The notes: generated from the letters alone by a model not told the origin. A stretch of 64,000 nucleotides of DNA from Methylosinus trichosporium OB3b (GCF_002752655.1 NZ_CP023737.1:2194001-2258000), one strand, 5' to 3'; numbered from the stretch's first letter, positions 17,437-27,601 are shown. Made by a program: numbers and translations.

Positions 17437-18942
17437 ATGAGCTTCGGCGCGCAGGACGAGACGGTCCGCTTCCTCATGGCGCAGGGCGAGAGCGCCGGCG
17501 CGCCCATCATCACCCATATCTCCATCGTCGTGCTGACGCGGGACCGCGCCTATAAGCTCAAGCGCGACGTGATTTTCCCCTATCTCGATTTCCACACGCC
17601 GCACATCCGGCTCGCCATGTGCGAGCGCGAGCACGCGTTGAATCGCCGGCTCGCCCCCTCGCTGTATCTCGCCGCCCGGCGCATCACCCGCGAGGCCGAC
17701 GGCGCTCTCGCTTTCGACGGAGCGGGCGAGCTCGTCGACGCCATCGTCGAGATGCGCCGCTTCGACGAAGATGCGCTGCTCGACCGTCTCGCCCTGTCCG
17801 GCGGCCTGACGGCGCCGCTGATCGAGCGGCTGGCCACGCGCCTCGCCGCCTTCCACGACGGCGCCGAAATCCGCACGCGCGGCGGCGGCGCCGTGATGGC
17901 CGAGCTGCTCGATCTCGGCGAGACGAGCTCGCTCGCCAAATCTTCGGCAGTCGGCGCGGCGGAGCGCCGCGCGCTGGCGGACGGGTTGCGCAGGGCGGCG
18001 CAGGCGCATGGCGCGCTGCTCGACCGCCGGCGCGACGAGGGCAAGGTGCGCCACTGCCACGGCGACCTCACGCTGCGCAACATCTGCGTCGTCGACGGCG
18101 AGCCGACGCCCTTCGACTGCATCGAATTCTCCGACGCGCTGGCGACGATCGACATTCTCTACGACCTCGCCTTTCTGCTGATGGATCTGACGCGCCGCGG
18201 GCTGCGCGAGCTGGCGGCGCGCGCGCTGAACCGCTATCTCGACGCGCGCGACGAGACCGACGGGCTGCCGCTGCTGCCCTTCTTCATGGCGCTGCGCGCG
18301 GCCATTCGCGCCGATGTGGCGGCGGCCCGCGCCGGCCAGCCGGACGCCGACGCCGATGCGATGAACCAGGAGACGCGCGACTATTTCGATCTCGCCGGCG
18401 CGCTGCTGCGCCCTGCCCCGCCGCGCATCGTCGCGATCGGCGGGTTGAGCGGAACCGGCAAGTCGAGCGTCGCCGTGGCCCTCGCGCCGCTGCTCGGCTC
18501 GGCGCCCGGCGCGCGCACGCTCTCCAGCGACCGGCTGCGCAAGCGGCTCTGCGGCGTCGCGCCGACGACGCGCCTGCCGCCCGAGGCCTACACGCCCGAT
18601 ATGTCGGAACGAGTTTATGCGCTGCTGCGCGGCGAGGCGGCGCGCGTCGCCGCCTGCGGCTGGAGCGTCATCGTCGACGCCGTGCATGCGCGCTCCGACG
18701 AGCGCGCCGCCATCGAGGCGCAAGCACGCGCGTGCGGCCTCCCCTTCTCAGGATTCTGGCTCGAGGCCGACGCCGCTCTCTCCGAGCAGCGCGTCGCCGC
18801 GCGCCGCGACGACGTCTCCGACGCGACGCCCGATGTGCTCGTCGCGCAGCGCCGCTACGACATCGGCGATGTGAGCTGGACGCGCATCGACGCGTCGCGC
18901 CCGGTCGACGCGATCGCCCGCGACATGGCGGGGCGCTCGTAG
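17437..18942 (+). CDS. Fused APH-like and P-loop kinase protein (COG2187-COG0645)
   Basis: A 501-aa two-domain protein of unknown substrate. Residues 1-320 resemble aminoglycoside phosphotransferase-type kinases, with the catalytic loop HCHGDLTLRNICVVDGEP and the metal-binding Asp in FDCIEFSD. Residues 325-501 are a P-loop kinase of the AAA_33/gluconate-kinase type, with Walker A GLSGTGKSSV and DAVHARSDERAAIEAQA in the lid region. This fusion is common in Proteobacteria and is usually annotated only as an AAA-family ATPase. The ATG at 17437 is chosen for the GGCGGGA site 9 bp upstream; the frame is open to 17338. Confidence 0.85.
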   Translation: MSFGAQDETVRFLMAQGESAGAPIITHISIVVLTRDRAYKLKRDVIFPYLDFHTPHIRLAMCEREHALNRRLAPSLYLAARRITREADGALAFDGAGELVDAIVEMRRFDEDALLDRLALSGGLTAPLIERLATRLAAFHDGAEIRTRGGGAVMAELLDLGETSSLAKSSAVGAAERRALADGLRRAAQAHGALLDRRRDEGKVRHCHGDLTLRNICVVDGEPTPFDCIEFSDALATIDILYDLAFLLMDLTRRGLRELAARALNRYLDARDETDGLPLLPFFMALRAAIRADVAAARAGQPDADADAMNQETRDYFDLAGALLRPAPPRIVAIGGLSGTGKSSVAVALAPLLGSAPGARTLSSDRLRKRLCGVAPTTRLPPEAYTPDMSERVYALLRGEAARVAACGWSVIVDAVHARSDERAAIEAQARACGLPFSGFWLEADAALSEQRVAARRDDVSDATPDVLVAQRRYDIGDVSWTRIDASRPVDAIARDMAGRS

Positions 18943-18981
18943 GAAGCGCCCGCCCTATATTTTCGGCCGATCCTTACGAGT

Positions 18982-19025
18982 CCCTTATGCGCCCGGACGG
19001 AAATCCGAATGGCGCCCTTATGCGC
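18982..19025 (+). promoter_or_regulatory. Direct repeat CCCTTATGCGC x2 upstream of kdp
   Basis: Identical 11-mers at 18982-18992 and 19015-19025 lie 33 bp apart, about three helical turns, just before the kdp operon. They could be a regulator site such as KdpE; no kdpDE genes are in the window. This is inference from pattern and position only. Confidence 0.35.
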
Positions 19026-19069
19026 GTCGCGGGCATATCGCCATCGCATTTCGCTTTGGGAGACCAGCC

Positions 19070-19153
19070 ATGCTCGATCTCGTCTTCATCGCCCTCGGCC
19101 TCGCTCTGCTCGCGCTGATGGGCGCCTACGCCCGCGCTTGCGGCCGCTTGTGA
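19070..19153 (+). CDS. KdpF-like micropeptide ahead of kdpF
   Basis: A 27-codon frame, [20 protein letters not shown] then ARACGRL, that is one transmembrane segment with a basic end. It is preceded by GGGAGACC (7-14 bp upstream) and ends 13 bp before the kdpF start. Position and size suggest a small membrane subunit of the Kdp complex, like KdpF. It may simply be a leader, but strong hydrophobicity argues for a real peptide. It is not homologous to kdpF by eye. Confidence 0.6.
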   Translation: MLDLVFIALGLALLALMGAYARACGRL

Positions 19154-19166
19154 GAGGAGCCCGCCC

Positions 19167-19253
19167 ATGTCGGAGCCCATCATCGGCCTTGGCGTCGCGC
19201 TGCTGCTCGGCGCCTATCTCGTTTACACGCTGCTTCACCCCGAAAAATTCTAA
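19167..19253 (+). CDS. kdpF: Potassium-transporting ATPase subunit KdpF
   Basis: A 28-aa single-pass membrane peptide, [20 protein letters not shown] followed by TLLHPEKF; the terminal LLHPEKF is characteristic of KdpF. It stabilises the KdpFABC complex in the inner membrane. AGAGGAGC lies 9 bp before the ATG, and kdpA begins 13 bp after its stop. Confidence 0.92.
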   Translation: MSEPIIGLGVALLLGAYLVYTLLHPEKF

Positions 19254-19266
19254 AAGAGGTCTCGTC

Positions 19267-20976
19267 ATGACCGCCATAGGCTCGGCGCAGATCCTGTTCG
19301 TGCTGGCGCTCGTCATCGCCGCCGCTGTTCCACTCGGCGCCTTCATCGCCCGCATGCTCGCGGGCGAGCGCAACTTTCTCTCGCCGATCCTGTCGCCGAT
19401 CGAGCGAGGGTTCTACAGGCTCGCCGGCGTCGATCCGGCGCGCGAGCAGAGCTGGCTCGCCTATACGCTCGCCATGCTCGCCTTCAGCCTCGTCGGCTTT
19501 TTGTCGCTCTATGCGCTGCAGCGGTTGCAGAACATGCTCCCGCTCGATCCGCAGGGCTTCGACGGCGTCGCGCCCGATCTCGCCTTCAACTCGGCGATCA
19601 GCTTCGTCACCAACACCAATTGGCAGAATTACGCGGGCGAGACGACGATGAGTCATCTCGTCCAGATGCTCGGCCTCACGGTGCAGAATTTCCTCTCCGC
19701 CGCGACCGGCCTCGCCATGGCCTTCGTCGTCATTCGCGGATTCACCCGCGCGGAATCGGCGACCGTCGGCAATTTCTGGGTCGATCTCACGCGCGCGATT
19801 CTCTATCTGCTGCTGCCGCTCTCGTTCGTCCTCGCCATCGCGCTCGTCGCTCTCGGAACACCGCAGACCTTGCAGGGCTCCATCGACGCGACGACGCTGG
19901 AAGGGGCGAAGCAGACGATCGCCATCGGCCCGATCGCCAGCCAGGAGGCGATCAAGGAGCTCGGCACGAACGGCGGCGGATTCTTCAACGCCAATTCGTC
20001 GCATCCTTTCGAAAATCCCAACGCCGTCACCAATCTCCTCGAGATCTGGGCGCTGCTGGTCATTCCCTTCGCGCTCGTCTTCGCCTTCGGACGCTCCGCG
20101 GGCGACAAACGCCAGGGCCGCGCCATCGCGATCGCCATGCTCATCGTGCTCGTCGCCGGCGCCTTCGTCGCCTATTGGGCCGAGGCCGGCGGCAATCCCC
20201 TTCTCGCCGAGATCGGCGTCGATCCGTCGCCCGGCAATATGGAGGGCAAGGAAGTGCGCTTCGGCGTCGCGACCAGCGCGCTGTTCGCGGCGGCGACGAC
20301 CGGCACCAGCACGGGCGCCGTCAATTCGATGCACGACTCCTTCCTGCCGCTCGGCGGCCTCGTTCCCTTGTTCAACATGCTGATGGGCTCGATCGCGCCG
20401 GGCGGCGTCGGCGCCGGGCTCTATGGCTTCCTGCTGCTCGCGGTGATCGCCGTCTTCGTCGCCGGCCTCATGGTCGGACGCACGCCGGAATATCTCGGCA
20501 AGAAGATCGAGACGCGCGAGATGAAGCTCGCCATGCTGGCCGTGCTGATCTATCCGCTCAGCGCGCTCGGCTTCTCGGCCGCCTCCGTCCTGCTGCCCGG
20601 CGCGCTCTCCTCATTGAGCAACGCCGGCCCGCACGGCCTGTCGGAAATCCTCTACGCTTACGCCTCGACCACCGACAACAATGGCTCGGCCTTCGCCGGC
20701 CTCTCCGGCAACACGCCCTGGTACAACACGACGCTCGGCGTCGCCATGATCCTCGGGCGCTTCGCTTTCGTCATTCCGGTACTGGCCATGGCCGGCTCAT
20801 TCGCCGCCAAGAAGCGCGCCGCCGCGTCGAGCGGAACCTTTCCGACGCATGGGCCGCTGTTCGTCGGCCTGCTGCTCGGCGTGATCGTGATCCTCTATCT
20901 GCTGCAATATTTCCCGGCGCTCGCGCTCGGTCCCGTCGTCGAGCATCTGCTGCTCGCGGCCGGCAAGACCTTCTGA
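19267..20976 (+). CDS. kdpA: Potassium-transporting ATPase subunit KdpA
   Basis: K+-binding and translocating channel-like subunit of the high-affinity KdpFABC pump in the inner membrane. The 569-aa protein has about ten hydrophobic segments and the selectivity-filter-like loops, for example [49 protein letters not shown] and the [10 protein letters not shown] region, all typical of KdpA. ATG 19267 follows AAGAGG and lies 13 bp after kdpF. Second gene of the operon proper; kdpB follows after 13 bp. Confidence 0.98.
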   Translation: MTAIGSAQILFVLALVIAAAVPLGAFIARMLAGERNFLSPILSPIERGFYRLAGVDPAREQSWLAYTLAMLAFSLVGFLSLYALQRLQNMLPLDPQGFDGVAPDLAFNSAISFVTNTNWQNYAGETTMSHLVQMLGLTVQNFLSAATGLAMAFVVIRGFTRAESATVGNFWVDLTRAILYLLLPLSFVLAIALVALGTPQTLQGSIDATTLEGAKQTIAIGPIASQEAIKELGTNGGGFFNANSSHPFENPNAVTNLLEIWALLVIPFALVFAFGRSAGDKRQGRAIAIAMLIVLVAGAFVAYWAEAGGNPLLAEIGVDPSPGNMEGKEVRFGVATSALFAAATTGTSTGAVNSMHDSFLPLGGLVPLFNMLMGSIAPGGVGAGLYGFLLLAVIAVFVAGLMVGRTPEYLGKKIETREMKLAMLAVLIYPLSALGFSAASVLLPGALSSLSNAGPHGLSEILYAYASTTDNNGSAFAGLSGNTPWYNTTLGVAMILGRFAFVIPVLAMAGSFAAKKRAAASSGTFPTHGPLFVGLLLGVIVILYLLQYFPALALGPVVEHLLLAAGKTF

Positions 20977-20989
20977 ACGGAGCTTCGTC

Positions 20990-23086
20990 ATGTCTGCGAA
21001 ACCCGCCGCTCCCGCTCTCCTCGACCCCGCCATTCTACGACAAGCGACGATCGACTCGATCCGCAAGCTCGACCCGCGCCGGCTCGCGCGCAATCCCGTC
21101 ATCTTCGTCACCGAGATCGTCTCGGCGCTGGTGACGATCCTGTTCCTGCGCGATCTCGTCGCGCGCAATGGCGACGCCCTGTTCTCCGGCCAGATCGCCG
21201 CCTGGCTGTGGTTCACCGTGCTGTTCGCCAATTTCGCCGAGGCGGTGGCCGAAGGGCGCGGCAAGGCGCAGGCCGACACGTTGCGACGCACGCGCAGCGA
21301 TACCGAGGCCAAGCGTTGCAAGGGCGCCGCGGTCGAACGCGTCTCCGCGCTCGATCTTCGCATCGGCGATGTCGTTCTGGTCGAGGCCGGCGATCTCATT
21401 CCCGGCGACGGCGAGGTGATCGAAGGCGTCGCCTCGATCAATGAATCCGCCATCACCGGCGAGTCTGCGCCGGTCATTCGCGAGGCCGGCGGCGACCGCT
21501 CCGCCGTCACCGGCGGCACCAGCGTGCTCTCCGATTGGGTGAAGGTGAAGATCACCGCCGCGCCCGGCTCGACCTTCATCGACCGCATGATCGCGCTCGT
21601 CGAAGGCGCCGAGCGGCAGCGCACGCCCAATGAGCTGGCGCTGTCGATCCTGCTGTCGGGCCTCACCATCATCTTCCTCATCGTCTGCGTCGGCCTGTGG
21701 CCGCTCGCGCGCTATTCGGGAACCAATCTGTCGCTCACAATGCTGGCCGCCCTGCTCGTCTGCCTCATACCGACGACGATCGGCGGCCTGTTGTCGGCGA
21801 TCGGCATCGCCGGCATGGACCGGCTGATCCGCTTCAATGTGATCGCCACATCGGGCCGCTCGGTGGAGGCGGCGGGCGATGTCGACACGCTGCTGCTCGA
21901 CAAGACCGGGACCATTACTTTCGGAAATCGCATGGCCGATGAATTCATCGCGGTCGGCGGCGCGAGCGAGCATGAGCTCGCCGAGGCGACGCTGCTCGCG
22001 TCGCTCGCCGACGAGACGCCGGAAGGCCGCTCCATCGTCGCGCTGGCGCGCAGCCGCTATGATCTCGCCGCGCCGCAGCTGCCTGCGGAAGCGCGCGTGG
22101 TTCCGTTCACCGCGCATACGCGCATGTCCGGCGTCGATCTGCCGGGCCGCTCGCTGCGCAAGGGCGCCGTCGACGCCATTCTCGAGCAGAGCCTGAAGGA
22201 TGCGCCGCTCGCGCCGGACGGCGGCGCCGGCGCCGACACGCTCGAGCGCGCAAAGCCCGGCAAGCTCCAGGCGCCGGAGGATTTCGCGCGCGCAGTGGAG
22301 CGCATCTCGCGCGCCGGCGGCACGCCGCTCGCCGTCAGCGAAAACGGTCGCCTGCTCGGCGTCGTTCATCTGAAGGACATCATCAAGCCGGACATCAAGG
22401 CGCGCTTTTCCGAGCTGCGCGCTATGGGCATCAAGACGGTGATGGTGACCGGCGACAATCCCGTCACCGCGGCGGCGATCGCGTCCGAGGCCGGCGTCGA
22501 TGATTTTCTGGCGCAGGCGACGCCGGAGGACAAGCTCACTTACATCCGCCGCGAGCAGCAGGGCGGGCGTCTCATCGCCATGTGCGGCGACGGCACCAAT
22601 GACGCGCCGGCGCTCGCGCAGGCCGATGTCGGCGTCGCCATGCAGACGGGCACGCAGGCGGCGCGCGAAGCCGGCAATATGGTCGATCTCGACAGCGATC
22701 CGACCAAACTCATCGAGATCGTCGCCATCGGCAAGCAGCTGTTGATGACGCGCGGCTCGCTCACCACCTTCTCGATCGCCAATGACGTCGCCAAATATTT
22801 CGCCATCATCCCGGCGCTGTTCGTCGTGACCTATCCGGAGCTCGAGGCGCTGAATGTGATGCGTCTCGGCTCGCCGCAATCGGCGATTCTCTCCGCCATC
22901 ATCTTCAACGCGCTCATCATCGTCGCGCTCATTCCGCTGGCGCTGAACGGCGTCGCCTACAAGCCCGTCGGCGCCGCCGCTCTGCTGCGGCGAAACCTGC
23001 TGATCTACGGATTGGGCGGTGTCGTCATCCCCTTCATCGGCATCAAGCTCATCGACCTTCTCGTGTCGATGCTGCATCTCGCCTGA
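20990..23086 (+). CDS. kdpB: Potassium-transporting ATPase ATP-binding subunit KdpB
   Basis: P-type ATPase subunit that hydrolyses ATP to drive K+ uptake by KdpA. The 698-aa protein has the actuator motif [12 protein letters not shown], the phosphorylated Asp at residue 304 in [12 protein letters not shown], the nucleotide-binding domain and the hinge [16 protein letters not shown]. Hydrophobic segments near residues 35-90, 215-280 and 590-690 match KdpB topology. ATG 20990 is preceded by CGGAGC. It is followed by kdpC after 11 bp. Confidence 0.98.
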   Translation: MSAKPAAPALLDPAILRQATIDSIRKLDPRRLARNPVIFVTEIVSALVTILFLRDLVARNGDALFSGQIAAWLWFTVLFANFAEAVAEGRGKAQADTLRRTRSDTEAKRCKGAAVERVSALDLRIGDVVLVEAGDLIPGDGEVIEGVASINESAITGESAPVIREAGGDRSAVTGGTSVLSDWVKVKITAAPGSTFIDRMIALVEGAERQRTPNELALSILLSGLTIIFLIVCVGLWPLARYSGTNLSLTMLAALLVCLIPTTIGGLLSAIGIAGMDRLIRFNVIATSGRSVEAAGDVDTLLLDKTGTITFGNRMADEFIAVGGASEHELAEATLLASLADETPEGRSIVALARSRYDLAAPQLPAEARVVPFTAHTRMSGVDLPGRSLRKGAVDAILEQSLKDAPLAPDGGAGADTLERAKPGKLQAPEDFARAVERISRAGGTPLAVSENGRLLGVVHLKDIIKPDIKARFSELRAMGIKTVMVTGDNPVTAAAIASEAGVDDFLAQATPEDKLTYIRREQQGGRLIAMCGDGTNDAPALAQADVGVAMQTGTQAAREAGNMVDLDSDPTKLIEIVAIGKQLLMTRGSLTTFSIANDVAKYFAIIPALFVVTYPELEALNVMRLGSPQSAILSAIIFNALIIVALIPLALNGVAYKPVGAAALLRRNLLIYGLGGVVIPFIGIKLIDLLVSMLHLA

Positions 23087-23097
23087 GGAGCCGCTCC

Positions 23098-23697
23098 ATG
23101 CTCGCACAACTTCGTCCCGCAATCGTGATGATCGCGCTCTTCTCTCTCCTCACCGGCCTCGCCTATCCGCTGGCGATCACTGCGATCGCGCAGCTCGCCT
23201 TTAAAGACAACGCAAATGGAAGCTTGATCGAGCGCGATGGCGTCACCATCGGCTCGCGCCTGATCGGACAGAATTTCACATCGGCTCGCTATTTCCACGG
23301 CCGCCCCTCGGCGACCGTCGCGCCCGACCCGGAGGATTCGTCCAAGACGATCGACGCGCCTTACAACGCCGCCAATTCCGGCGGCTCCAATCTCGGGCCG
23401 ACTTCGAAAAAGCTCGTCGATCGCGTCGACGCCGCGATCGAGGCGGAATTCGCGGCGGGGCGCATCGATGTGGTCGCGGCCGATGCGGCGACCGCATCAG
23501 CGTCCGGGCTCGATCCGCATATCTCGCCGCAATTCGCGCTGGCGCAGGCTCCCGCCGTGGCGGCGGCGCGCAAGCTGACGCCGGCGCGCGTGCAGGCGCT
23601 CGTCGAAGCGCGCATCGAGCAGCGCGTCGCCGGCGTCATCGGCGAGCCGCGCGTAAATGTGCTGGAGCTCAATCTGGCGCTGGACGAACTGCGTTAG
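23098..23697 (+). CDS. kdpC: Potassium-transporting ATPase subunit KdpC
   Basis: Accessory subunit anchored by one N-terminal transmembrane helix (LRPAIVMIALFSLLTGLAYP), thought to raise ATP affinity of KdpB. Conserved blocks are GSRLIGQNFTSARYFHGRPS, NAANSGGSNLGPTSKKL and the C-terminal SGLDPHISPQFALAQ. The 199-aa length is normal. It ends the operon: kdpD and kdpE, the usual sensor and regulator, do not follow, since a palindromic repeat and an unrelated minus-strand gene come next. Confidence 0.97.
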   Translation: MLAQLRPAIVMIALFSLLTGLAYPLAITAIAQLAFKDNANGSLIERDGVTIGSRLIGQNFTSARYFHGRPSATVAPDPEDSSKTIDAPYNAANSGGSNLGPTSKKLVDRVDAAIEAEFAAGRIDVVAADAATASASGLDPHISPQFALAQAPAVAAARKLTPARVQALVEARIEQRVAGVIGEPRVNVLELNLALDELR

Positions 23698-23740
23698 GCG
23701 ACAAGCCGCCGGGCATCCCGTCAGTCGACGAAAGGTCCCT

Positions 23741-23921
23741 CCCTTCTCCCGCTTTGCGGGAGAAGGTGGCCCGGCCGTAGGGCGTCCGTAAGGACGCCCG
23801 TCGCAAGCGACGGGCTGGGGCCGGGTCGGATGAGGGCCGCAGCCGATGAGCCGCTGGCCAGCCGGAGACGCCCTCATCCGATTCTCGCTGAAGCGAGGGT
23901 CTCCCAAGAGTGGGAGAAGGA
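23741..23921. repeat. Large palindromic interspersed repeat (type 1)
   Basis: An intergenic element of about 180 bp. The terminal hairpins are CCTTCTCCCGCTTTGCGGGA-type at the left and CTCCCAAGAGTGGGAG at the right. Internal GTCGGATGAGGG (23825-23836) pairs with CCCTCATCCGAT (23871-23882). The same architecture occurs within the ELM1-family gene. It could also help terminate kdp and the converging gene. Confidence 0.85.
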
Positions 23922-23980
23922 GCGCGCGTCGAGAGCCGGCAAATGAATATTTATCTCGGAGGCTCGCTCTCGACGCGCAG

Positions 23981-24403
23981 TCAGGCCAGCAGATTCTTGC
24001 GCGTGATGGTCCAGGTTGCGAGCGCGTCGGGAACATCGCTCGCCTGCTCGGCGCAAAATTGCGCGAGCGGCGAGGCGTCGCCGACGAGGATCGAGGGAAG
24101 CGCCTCCTCGCGCGCCGGCAGGATGTGGCGCGGCAGGTTCGAGCCGATCACGAAAGCTTCGTCGAAGGGACGCAGCGCTCCGATCGCTTCGGCGACCGGC
24201 GCGCCGTCGAAGAACCACGCCACGCGGTCGGCGACGCCGAGACGGTCGAGCGTATCGGCGCCAGCCGCTTCATCGGCGACGACGACATGACGCCAACCCG
24301 CCACGGAGAGCTTGTCAAGAGCCGCGAGCGCGCCCTCCGCGAGCCGAGACTCGGGCCCGCGGAGCACGAGGGCGTCCAGCGCCCAGAACAGCAGCTTGCT
24401 CAT
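23981..24403 (-). CDS. HAD-like hypothetical protein
   Basis: A 140-aa product with HAD-superfamily layout but weak motifs. KLLFWALDALVLRG takes the place of motif I and has only one Asp where DxD is expected. WRHVVVADEAAGADTLDRLG resembles the segment after motif II, and PSILVGDASP resembles motif IV. Catalysis is doubtful, and it may be a binding or degenerate HAD protein. ATG 24403 (MSKLLFWALD) is chosen at the start of the fold; the longer frame runs into a repeat. It is transcribed toward the kdp end. Confidence 0.6.
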   Translation of the reverse strand: MSKLLFWALDALVLRGPESRLAEGALAALDKLSVAGWRHVVVADEAAGADTLDRLGVADRVAWFFDGAPVAEAIGALRPFDEAFVIGSNLPRHILPAREEALPSILVGDASPLAQFCAEQASDVPDALATWTITRKNLLA

Positions 24404-24439
24404 CGAGACCCAGTGGATAGCGTCATTGCGGCCTTCCGA

Positions 24440-24518
24440 AGAGCGAGCCTGAAGGCTCGTGGTCCAAGACTCGTGGTCCAAGAGCGACGCTGGAGCGCGA
24501 GCCTTCAGGCTCGCTTCT
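24440..24518. repeat. Palindromic repeat, type 2 (GAGCCTGAAGGCTC)
   Basis: The arms AGCGAGCCTGAAGGCTCGTG (24442-24461) and its near-perfect inverse at 24496-24515 flank a 34-bp centre that holds two copies of CTCGTGGTCCAAGA. Each arm is itself a palindrome. A second copy of the element lies at 62088-62153. Confidence 0.85.
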
Positions 24519-24580
24519 CGAGATGCGCGACGAAACGATCCGAGGGATCGCCTCGCCTTCGGCTCGCGATGACGGCCGCG

Positions 24581-24991
24581 TCACTCGGCGGCGGGAGCGG
24601 CCTTGTCCTTGGTCTTGCCTTTGGCCTTGGTGTCGATGCGCTCGGCGATGCGGGCCGACTTGCCGCGGCGGTCGCGCAGATAATAGAGCTTGGCGCGTCG
24701 CACCTTGCCGCGGCGCACCACCTTGATCGAATCGACCAGCGGCGAATGGATCGGGAAGACGCGCTCGACGCCCTCGCCGTAGGAAATCTTGCGGACGGTG
24801 AAGCTCTCGTTGAGTCCGCCGCCCTGGCGCGCGATCACGACGCCCTCATAGGCCTGGACGCGGGTGCGGTCGCCTTCCTTGACCTTCACATTGACGACGA
24901 CGGTGTCGCCGGGGCGAAACTCGGGGATGGTCTTGTTCGCGAGGAGGCGGGCGGATTGCTCGGCGTCGAGCTGCTCGATGATGGAGGGCAT
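24581..24991 (-). CDS. rplS: 50S ribosomal protein L19
   Basis: Ribosomal protein at the 30S-50S interface. The 136-aa product shows the family blocks [60 protein letters not shown] and [16 protein letters not shown], with a Lys-rich tail typical of alphaproteobacteria. AGGAG lies upstream of ATG 24991. trmD, a common neighbour, is absent; the next gene upstream encodes a GH25 lipoprotein. Confidence 0.97.
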   Translation of the reverse strand: MPSIIEQLDAEQSARLLANKTIPEFRPGDTVVVNVKVKEGDRTRVQAYEGVVIARQGGGLNESFTVRKISYGEGVERVFPIHSPLVDSIKVVRRGKVRRAKLYYLRDRRGKSARIAERIDTKAKGKTKDKAAPAAE

Positions 24992-25132
24992 GAAAAACTC
25001 CTGCCGTTTCGCCTTCGCCGCATCGACGGCCAGGCGAGCGTTTCGGGACGCTGTTTTGATTTGGACGCGCCGCCATACACGAGGCGGAGCCGATTGTCGA
25101 GCGCATCGCCGAAAAGCCGGCCGAAACGCGCG

Positions 25133-26101
25133 TCAGTTCGAGCCGGACGAGATTATCGCCTCGACCGCGGGCGGCAGGGAGGGCTCGTCCTCGACGAGCC
25201 GGCCGGCGGCTCGGTCGTCGACCGGCCGCGCCGCGACCGGCGCCGCCTGCAGCCCGGTGACCGAGGCGAGCCAGTCCTTCCATTGCGCGTGATTGCCGTG
25301 GAAGGCGTTCTGGTCCACCGCTCCGGTGATGCCCGGCACGCTGCCGTCGGAGCGATATTGCCAGAAGGTCCATTTGCGGTCGCCGTAGCGCACCGTCGGA
25401 TGATATTTGGTCGAGCGCACCCAGATCGGATATTCGGCGAGCGCGCCCGAGTGCAGGATCGCCTGATAGAAGTCGACCGAGCTGTAGATGATCGGTTTCT
25501 TGCCGTAATGGCGCTCCATATCCTCGAGCATGGCGCGCATGTCGCGCAGCACCTCCTCGCGATAGAGCGTGCGCTTGCAGCTGCGCGAGGTCGGCGTCGC
25601 CTCGACGTCCAGCACCGGCGGCAGCGCGTCGGGCTCGTTGGGCACGACGGATTTGAAGAAGCCGGTCTCCTCGTGCGGCGGACGGCACCAATAGACGAAA
25701 TGATAGGCGCCGCGCGGAATCCCGGCGGCCTTGGCCGCCGCCCAATTGCGGTAGAATTTCGAGTCGAGCGCGTCGCCGCCCTCGGTCGCCTTGATGAAGG
25801 CGAAGGAGACGCCGGCGTTCTTCACCGCCTGCCAGTCGATCTCGCCCTGATATTTCGACACGTCGACGCCATGCACCGCATATTCGGCGCTGCGCGTCGC
25901 CGGATAGGCGTGCAGCTCCGACTCCGGCACCGCATAAGCGAGATAGCTCGGGTCCTTGCGCTTGTTGACGATCGGCGGCGAGCTGGTCGCGAAGCGCGGA
26001 CGGTGGGTGGCGGTCGGGTCGAGCGCGCCGCCGCAGCCCGAGAGGGCGGTCGCGAGGAGGGCGGCGGCAGGCGCCGCCAGAATGAGGCGGTAGGAACGCA
26101 T
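25133..26101 (-). CDS. GH25 lysozyme-like lipoprotein
   Basis: Predicted muramidase of glycoside hydrolase family 25. The 322-aa precursor has a lipoprotein signal peptide with lipobox LSGCGG (Cys 23), so it is probably envelope-bound. The catalytic barrel begins VHGVDVSKYQGEIDWQAVK and continues FAFIKATEGG, GAYHFVYW, PPVLDVEATP and YGDRKWTFWQYRSDG, all family-typical, including the DxD/E acidic residues. The tail (residues 290-322) is low complexity. Role in peptidoglycan turnover is inferred. It is the next minus-strand gene downstream of mgtE. Confidence 0.9.
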   Translation of the reverse strand: MRSYRLILAAPAAALLATALSGCGGALDPTATHRPRFATSSPPIVNKRKDPSYLAYAVPESELHAYPATRSAEYAVHGVDVSKYQGEIDWQAVKNAGVSFAFIKATEGGDALDSKFYRNWAAAKAAGIPRGAYHFVYWCRPPHEETGFFKSVVPNEPDALPPVLDVEATPTSRSCKRTLYREEVLRDMRAMLEDMERHYGKKPIIYSSVDFYQAILHSGALAEYPIWVRSTKYHPTVRYGDRKWTFWQYRSDGSVPGITGAVDQNAFHGNHAQWKDWLASVTGLQAAPVAARPVDDRAAGRLVEDEPSLPPAVEAIISSGSN

Positions 26102-26188
26102 CGGGGAAGATTATACCCCGACCGGTAACGAAGCGTTAATGCGAAAATTTCGGGCTCGAGCGAATCGGGAGCGCCCGAGCTCCAGCGA

Positions 26189-27601
26189 TCACCCCAGTCG
26201 GAACCACAAGGTGGCGATCCCGAGAAACGAGCCATAGCCGGTCACATCCGTCACCGTCGTCACGAAGGCGCTGGACGACACCGCCGGGTCGATGTTCAGC
26301 CGGTCGAACAGCATGGGCACGAGAATGCCGCCGAGCGCGCCGGCGGTCAGATTGGTGAGCATGGCCAGCGCCATCACTTGGCCGAGGCCGACATTCTCGA
26401 ACCAATTGGCGGCGACGAGGCCGGTGATGAGCCCGAAGGCGGCGCCGTTCAGAGCGCCGGTGCCGAGCTCGCGGAAGATGATGCGCAGAGCGTTGGCGCG
26501 CGAGAGCTGGCGGGTCGCCAGCGCCCGCACGGTCACGGTCATGGTCTGCGTCGCCGAATTGCCGCCCTGGCTGGCGACGATCGGCGCCAGCACCGCCAGC
26601 GCCACCATCTGCTGGAGCTGGTTCTCGAAGGATTTGAGCACGCTCGCCGCGAGGAAGGCGGTGCCGAGATTGACGAACAGCCAGACGAAGCGGCTCCGCA
26701 CGATCCACCAGAAGCTGTCGGTCAGCTCCTCGTGCGGATTGACGCCGCCGAGCGCCTTGATCTCCTCGGAGGCGGCCTCTTGAATCACATCGACGACGTC
26801 GTCGATGGTGATGACGCCGACGAGCCGCTCGGCCTCGTCGACCACCGGCACGGAGACGAGGTTATAGCGCTCGAACATGCGCGCCACCTCCTCGCCTTCC
26901 TCGTCGAAGCGCACGCGGCGGCGATCCGCCTGCATGATGTCCTCGACGAGCGTCTTCGGGTGAGCGCGCACCAGAGCGTCGAGAAACACCGTGCCGAGCA
27001 GGCGATAGCCGGGATCGACGACGAACACTTCGAAGAAATTGTCGGGCAGCACGTCGGGCTCGGTCGCGCGGAAGAAATCCAGCACCTCGCCCGCGGTCCA
27101 GAACGGCGGCACGGCGACCAGCGTCGTCTGCATCAGGCGCCCGGCCGTGCCCTCGGCGGCTTCCAGCGAGCGGCGCAGCACCACCCGCTCATGCGCCGGC
27201 AGCGCCTCCAGAACCTGCGCCTGCTCCTTGGGCTCGAGCATTTCGAGCAGAGCGACGGCGTCGTCGCTCTCGAGCTCGAGCATGGCCTCGGCCAAGGTCT
27301 CGACCGGCACCTCCTCGAGGATGTCCTCGCGCGTCGTCTCGCCGACCTCGGTCAGAGCGAGGAAGTCGAACTCCGCGCCCATCAGCTCGACGAGCTTCGG
27401 CCGCGCCTCATGGCCGAGCAGCTCGATCAGCGCGCCGAGATCGGCCTCGTGCAGCGGCGCCACCAGCGCCCGCACGGCGTCGGCGTCCTCCGCCGCGATC
27501 GCCGTCTCTACGGCTGCGACGAAGTCGGCGCGCGGCTCGCCGGTCTCCTCGTCGCGAAAACATCTCTCGAGGGGCGCCGATTTTTCATGGTCTTGCGACA
27601 T
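26189..27601 (-). CDS. mgtE: Magnesium transporter MgtE
   Basis: Inner-membrane Mg2+ channel gated by cytosolic Mg2+. The 470-aa protein has the N-terminal MgtE_N helical domain (residues about 35-140, including ALLEMLEPKEQAQVLEALP), a CBS pair (around PKTLVEDIMQADRRRVRFDE and LVGVITIDDVVDVIQEAASE), then five membrane segments. The pore-region sequences ASQGGNSATQTMTV, ELGTGALNGAAFGL and VSSSAFVTTVTDVTGYGSF are diagnostic. ATG 27601 gives MSQDHEKSA. It is divergent from the deacetylase gene; a GC-rich hairpin (27630-27649) lies in the 91-bp gap. No ykoK-type leader was recognised. Confidence 0.96.
   Translation of the reverse strand: MSQDHEKSAPLERCFRDEETGEPRADFVAAVETAIAAEDADAVRALVAPLHEADLGALIELLGHEARPKLVELMGAEFDFLALTEVGETTREDILEEVPVETLAEAMLELESDDAVALLEMLEPKEQAQVLEALPAHERVVLRRSLEAAEGTAGRLMQTTLVAVPPFWTAGEVLDFFRATEPDVLPDNFFEVFVVDPGYRLLGTVFLDALVRAHPKTLVEDIMQADRRRVRFDEEGEEVARMFERYNLVSVPVVDEAERLVGVITIDDVVDVIQEAASEEIKALGGVNPHEELTDSFWWIVRSRFVWLFVNLGTAFLAASVLKSFENQLQQMVALAVLAPIVASQGGNSATQTMTVTVRALATRQLSRANALRIIFRELGTGALNGAAFGLITGLVAANWFENVGLGQVMALAMLTNLTAGALGGILVPMLFDRLNIDPAVSSSAFVTTVTDVTGYGSFLGIATLWFRLG

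Noticed and set aside
21035..23122. 695-codon frame antisense to kdpB
   Set aside because: Same effect as over carB: no protein-family signal, and kdpB is certain.
23981..24403. Naming this gene a specific HAD phosphatase
   Set aside because: Motif I lacks the second Asp, so catalytic activity cannot be claimed.
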